DNA of 64,000 nt from Deuterostichococcus epilithicus (taxonomy: Eukaryota; Chlorophyta; Trebouxiophyceae; Prasiolales; Stichococcaceae). The DNA lies in contig JAVTLE010000014.1 of the NCBI GenBank assembly GCA_033439295.1, forward strand, positions 4,030,001 through 4,094,000, written 5' to 3'. A program made the position numbers and the translations under genes. Shown here one piece after another: positions 61,019 through 64,000 of the stretch (positions are counted from its first letter, which is position 1; each line of letters starts with the position of its first letter). The notes beneath the pieces were generated by a model, which worked only from the letters and a program-made list of their open reading frames with translations, ran no database searches and was not told where the DNA came from.

Positions 61019-64000
61019 TCAAATGCCCACCTCCTCGGCTACCTCCGTGACGCTGTCCTCGGCCGGCGTGATTTCGTTGCTTACCGCCGGGTGCAGCTCA
61101 GCGCCAGACGCCGTCGATGCATCCGCCGCTGCATCGTCTGAGCGGCCCCCGTTTGCTGCGCCGCCGTCTGCCTCCCCGGTAGTGGGTGCGGTGTCCTTGC
61201 CGCCAGAGGGAGCCTCCTCTGCCGATGCGGAGGCAGCAGCAAGGGGAGGGCTGCCAGGCGCTGGTGTGTCGCGCCCGGGGCTGGGCGCCGCTGCCACGTC
61301 GCTGGCGGAGCCGCCGGCCGCCGCGGATGCGTCCTGCTGCTGCTGCTGCTGCTGCTGGGACGGCGGCGAGGTAGCGGGAGCAGCTGGACGGCGGCGCGGC
61401 AGCGGCACGCTGGGCTGCGGCACCGGCGGCGGCCGCCACGGTGCAGCCTGCAGCAACAACGATAACAGCTTCGAGCGAGTTCGTGCCAACTGTGTGTGAG
61501 CAGAGCAGGTCTTGTCGTGGCCTGATGGTGACCCCTGATGACGAAGAAAGCATACCCATGAGTGCAATTTCAGGAGTGCGGCCATGTCTCGACGACATCA
61601 CACACCTCCTCAGTGCCGGCTTCGGAGAGGGACGAGGCGACCGAAGATGCGTGGCCCGCCGGCTGCTGCTGCCAGGGCGCAGCCGACTGCTGCTGCTGCC
61701 AGGGTGCGGCCGCCGGCGCCTGCTGCGCAAAAGCGGGCGGCGTGTCTTGCGGCTGCGACTGCGGGCGCTCCCACGGCTGCGGGCAGATGTGGGAGCAGGG
61801 TCAGGAAACTGTGACAATCAGGTAGAGATAAAGGGGAGCCAGACCGCTGGACCTCGCCGCGGCTGGGTGGCTGCGCATCATTGGACGATCAGATGTCAGT
61901 TGCAGACACCATGACTTCATGACTCCAGCGCTGGGCTCCGAGACATCAGCTCATTCGGCGGCTGGATGCCGTGTCTCAAACGAGCCACTCTGCACGACAA
62001 ACATCCCAGCGACTGCTGCTGACGGACCAACCGACTGCACAGCGCGACACCTTAACGAGACGGTCGGCGGGGGGCAGCGTCACGCTGCCGCCGCCAGCTA
62101 CAGGCCGGCCCCACGCGTCCCGCTCCGCCGGCGCGCCTCTTGCATGCGCGTCAGGGGACGCCCGCCCCGGCGGCCCTGGCGGCGCGCCTACAGGGGGGGA
62201 CAGGGGGCTGGCATGAACGAGACGCTCAACCAGAGGACGGACATGTTCGACGAGGGGGGGCACACTTTGGGGCGGGGCGGCAGGCGCGAGGCGCTCGGCG
62301 GCGCCGCGGGGTCCGGCGGCGTGTCCACGATGTCTGTGCGGATGCCCGGCGGCGTGACGCCGGCCGCCAGCATCTCGAGGATGTCGTCGCGGCTGAGCTT
62401 TGCGCCGGCGTCGCTGGGCGTGGCGGCGTCTGAGGAGGGGGCAGGGGCGCATGATGCCACAGGGTGTGGTTCGTGTGATGCACGGGGTGCAGGCCTCGTC
62501 ACAACGAGCAGAGGCCTCCATGGATCGATGCATTTGAACAGCAGCGAGGAGAGCCACGCTCAAGCAGTGCAGAGGAGGTGGGGTCACACAGCAGTCGCGA
62601 TACCGTCGTGTCAGTGTGTACACTCACGACGTTGTCGCTTTCCAGACAGCGTCTTCTCTAAAAGGAAGACACACAACTCCCAGTCGGGCAGCATTCCAGT
62701 CGCACGAAAGACACACCTCCGGCAGGCGCCGCAAAGGCAGGGCGGCTGTCATACGCAGACGCTCCATTCATGGCCAAGCCGCCGTGCGCCGCGCCGTTGC
62801 CAGCGTCGCTGCCGCTGCCACCGCCGTCCTGTGCATACCCACGCCCTGCGCCGCAATGCATGACAGATCGAAAGTGTGCAGTGCCAAGTCGAACTGAGTA
62901 GCCGATGTTGAGCTTGTAGCTCCGAGAGGCCGCCGTGCACCTTATTTTTATGGTACATGCGCAAGCTCACACGTGTGAGTTGACACATCACTGGTGACAG
63001 CCACATCACTTGTGACAGCAAGGACTCGTTTGCAAGGGTTTGGTGATGATAAGGCACCTCTCCATCGTTGTATGTACAAGGCAACGTCAGCAAGGTAGTG
63101 CCTTGCATTAGAATGTTTCGCAGATTCCCCCATCCGTCCAGACTCCATACAGCCAAGGGGCAGCTGCTTCATGGACAGTGCCTGGTGCGAGAGTCCGGGC
63201 GCACCCTTGGAGGGGCTGGGAGACGCAACGCTGTTGCGCTGCGGCGTGCCGTACGTGGATGATGCCGGCGAATCGATCGGCGCTGGCGCCACGGCTGTGG
63301 CACTTAGCCTGCAGGCGGCACACGTCCCGACCACGATGGCTGCTTGCAGGTTTCGGGGGCGGTGGCAGCCCCACAGGGAGGACTGGACAGCTTGCCAGGC
63401 AGCTTGCATGCACCAAAGACTGGCTCGAGCAGGGCAATCCAGACGAGACCAAAGAACCTGGCTGCGGTCTCGCCCGTGCGACTGCGCCCCCGCAGGGTGC
63501 AGCGACAGCACGATGCAAGCAGGAACGGAGAGACACGCAGCACGGAAGCGAGGCAGATGCACTGGAAAACACAGGGCTCCCCGCACTCGTTGATGCGACT
63601 CGACGACGAAGGTGCGCAGCTCGGCGCTGCAACCATGGGGAGGACTTGTCGGAGATCACGATGATGGGGACGCGCACTCGTTGATGGACTCGACGAAGGC
63701 ACGCAGCTCGGCGCGGAGGTCGGACCGCACGTCCGCACGCAGCTCAGCGCGCAGCTTGGCGGCGTCGAGCACCTGCGGCGCTGCTTCCTGCTTCCGCCCC
63801 TCCTGCAGCTCCCTCACCGCCTCCTGCAGCGCCGCCATCGTCGCCTTCATCTCCTCCGTCTGTGCCTGCGCATGGGACAGGGCAGGAGCTTTCTCGAGGG
63901 GCATGCCAACACAACACACGCAGATCAGGAAAGGCGTATTCAGATGGACATGTGGCATTGCAGGAGGGCACAGGCAAGGCTGTGCAGCACGCAGGCGGCA
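61019..64000 (-). CDS. PEX14: peroxin-14 (PEX14), C-terminal part
   Basis: The gene enters from the right edge. Recognised exons are 63865-63678, one near 63260-63150, 62828-62717, 62429-62266, 61776-61606 and 61447-61019. PEX14 is the peroxisomal membrane docking protein for cargo receptor PEX5. The first exon is a strong coiled coil (Glu, Ala, Leu, Arg-rich, ending FVESINE), which in PEX14 follows the membrane segment. Next come Ser/Gly-rich stretches, then LSRDDILEMLAAGVTPPGI with D-x-PPDP and RLPPRPK joined to PWERP. This matches the conserved C-terminal block of plant PEX14 (roughly GEKPSNIREIND, PPNP, PWE). A Gln/Pro/Ala-rich tail with a run of eight Gln ends the protein. The N-terminal PEX5-binding domain lies outside the window. 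The exon near 63200 is the least certain. Confidence 0.78.
63583..63716. repeat. duplicated 3' end of a PEX14 coiled-coil exon with its donor
   Basis: A segment of about 43-47 bases covering the end of the coiled-coil exon and its GT donor (63674-63716) recurs at 63583-63629 in the next intron. Both contain GCACTCGTTGATG and GCAGCTCGGCGC. The intronic copy is preceded, in the sense of the gene, by an acceptor-like GGTTGCAG. Confidence 0.75.

Noticed and set aside
61325-61350. TGC trinucleotide run as a possible unstable repeat locus
   Set aside because: It codes for a plain eight-Gln stretch within the low-complexity PEX14 tail and is short.

Overview
The window is nuclear DNA of a GC-rich, intron-dense green alga, most likely a trebouxiophyte (Chlorella/Coccomyxa-like). 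This rests on a nuclear gene for the chloroplast ATP synthase delta subunit with a transit peptide, on plant-type versions of SDP1 lipase, CCR4 deadenylase, Trx-Grx-Grx glutaredoxin, A20/AN1 protein and PEX14, on short exons split by introns of roughly 100-500 bases, and on TGTAA-type candidate poly(A) signals. Gene models were assembled by hand from protein similarity plus splice sites; a model was trusted when the reading phase carried through every junction. No database was searched.

Layout. 1-1088 (+): 3' end of an HRD1-like ERAD ubiquitin ligase. 1412-2688 (-): HDDC2-type HD-domain 5'-deoxynucleotidase. 3040-8935 (+): SDP1-type patatin triacylglycerol lipase. 9770-15600 (-): an unrecognised helical repeat protein gene and a decayed tandem copy of it. 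16472-22335 (-): one long gene fusing a GT32 glycosyltransferase to an FkbM-type methyltransferase. 23437-27588 (-): CCR4 deadenylase. 28208-31451 (+): TFIIS. 32097-35791 (-): organelle-type tyrosyl-tRNA synthetase. 36309-38492 (+): chloroplast ATP synthase delta. 39569-42431 (+): WD40 protein. 43449-46097 (-): F-box/leucine-rich protein. 46519-48536 (-) and 48759-50618 (+): ribosomal proteins S11 and L26, head to head. 51007-54084 (-): BRO1-domain protein. 54883-57777 (+): monothiol glutaredoxin. 59001-60283 (+): A20/AN1 zinc finger protein. 61019 to the window end (-): C-terminal part of PEX14.

The genes are mostly unrelated housekeeping functions: RNA metabolism, translation, lipid breakdown and peroxisome import, redox and stress, ER and membrane trafficking. 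Five pairs are divergent with short shared upstream regions. The points most worth following up are the GT32-FkbM fusion, the four-module unknown protein family with its decaying tandem copy, the use of GC-AG introns in seven different genes, three small tandem duplications lying over exon/intron junctions in three different genes, and a glutaredoxin domain whose active site reads CRFS instead of CGFS.
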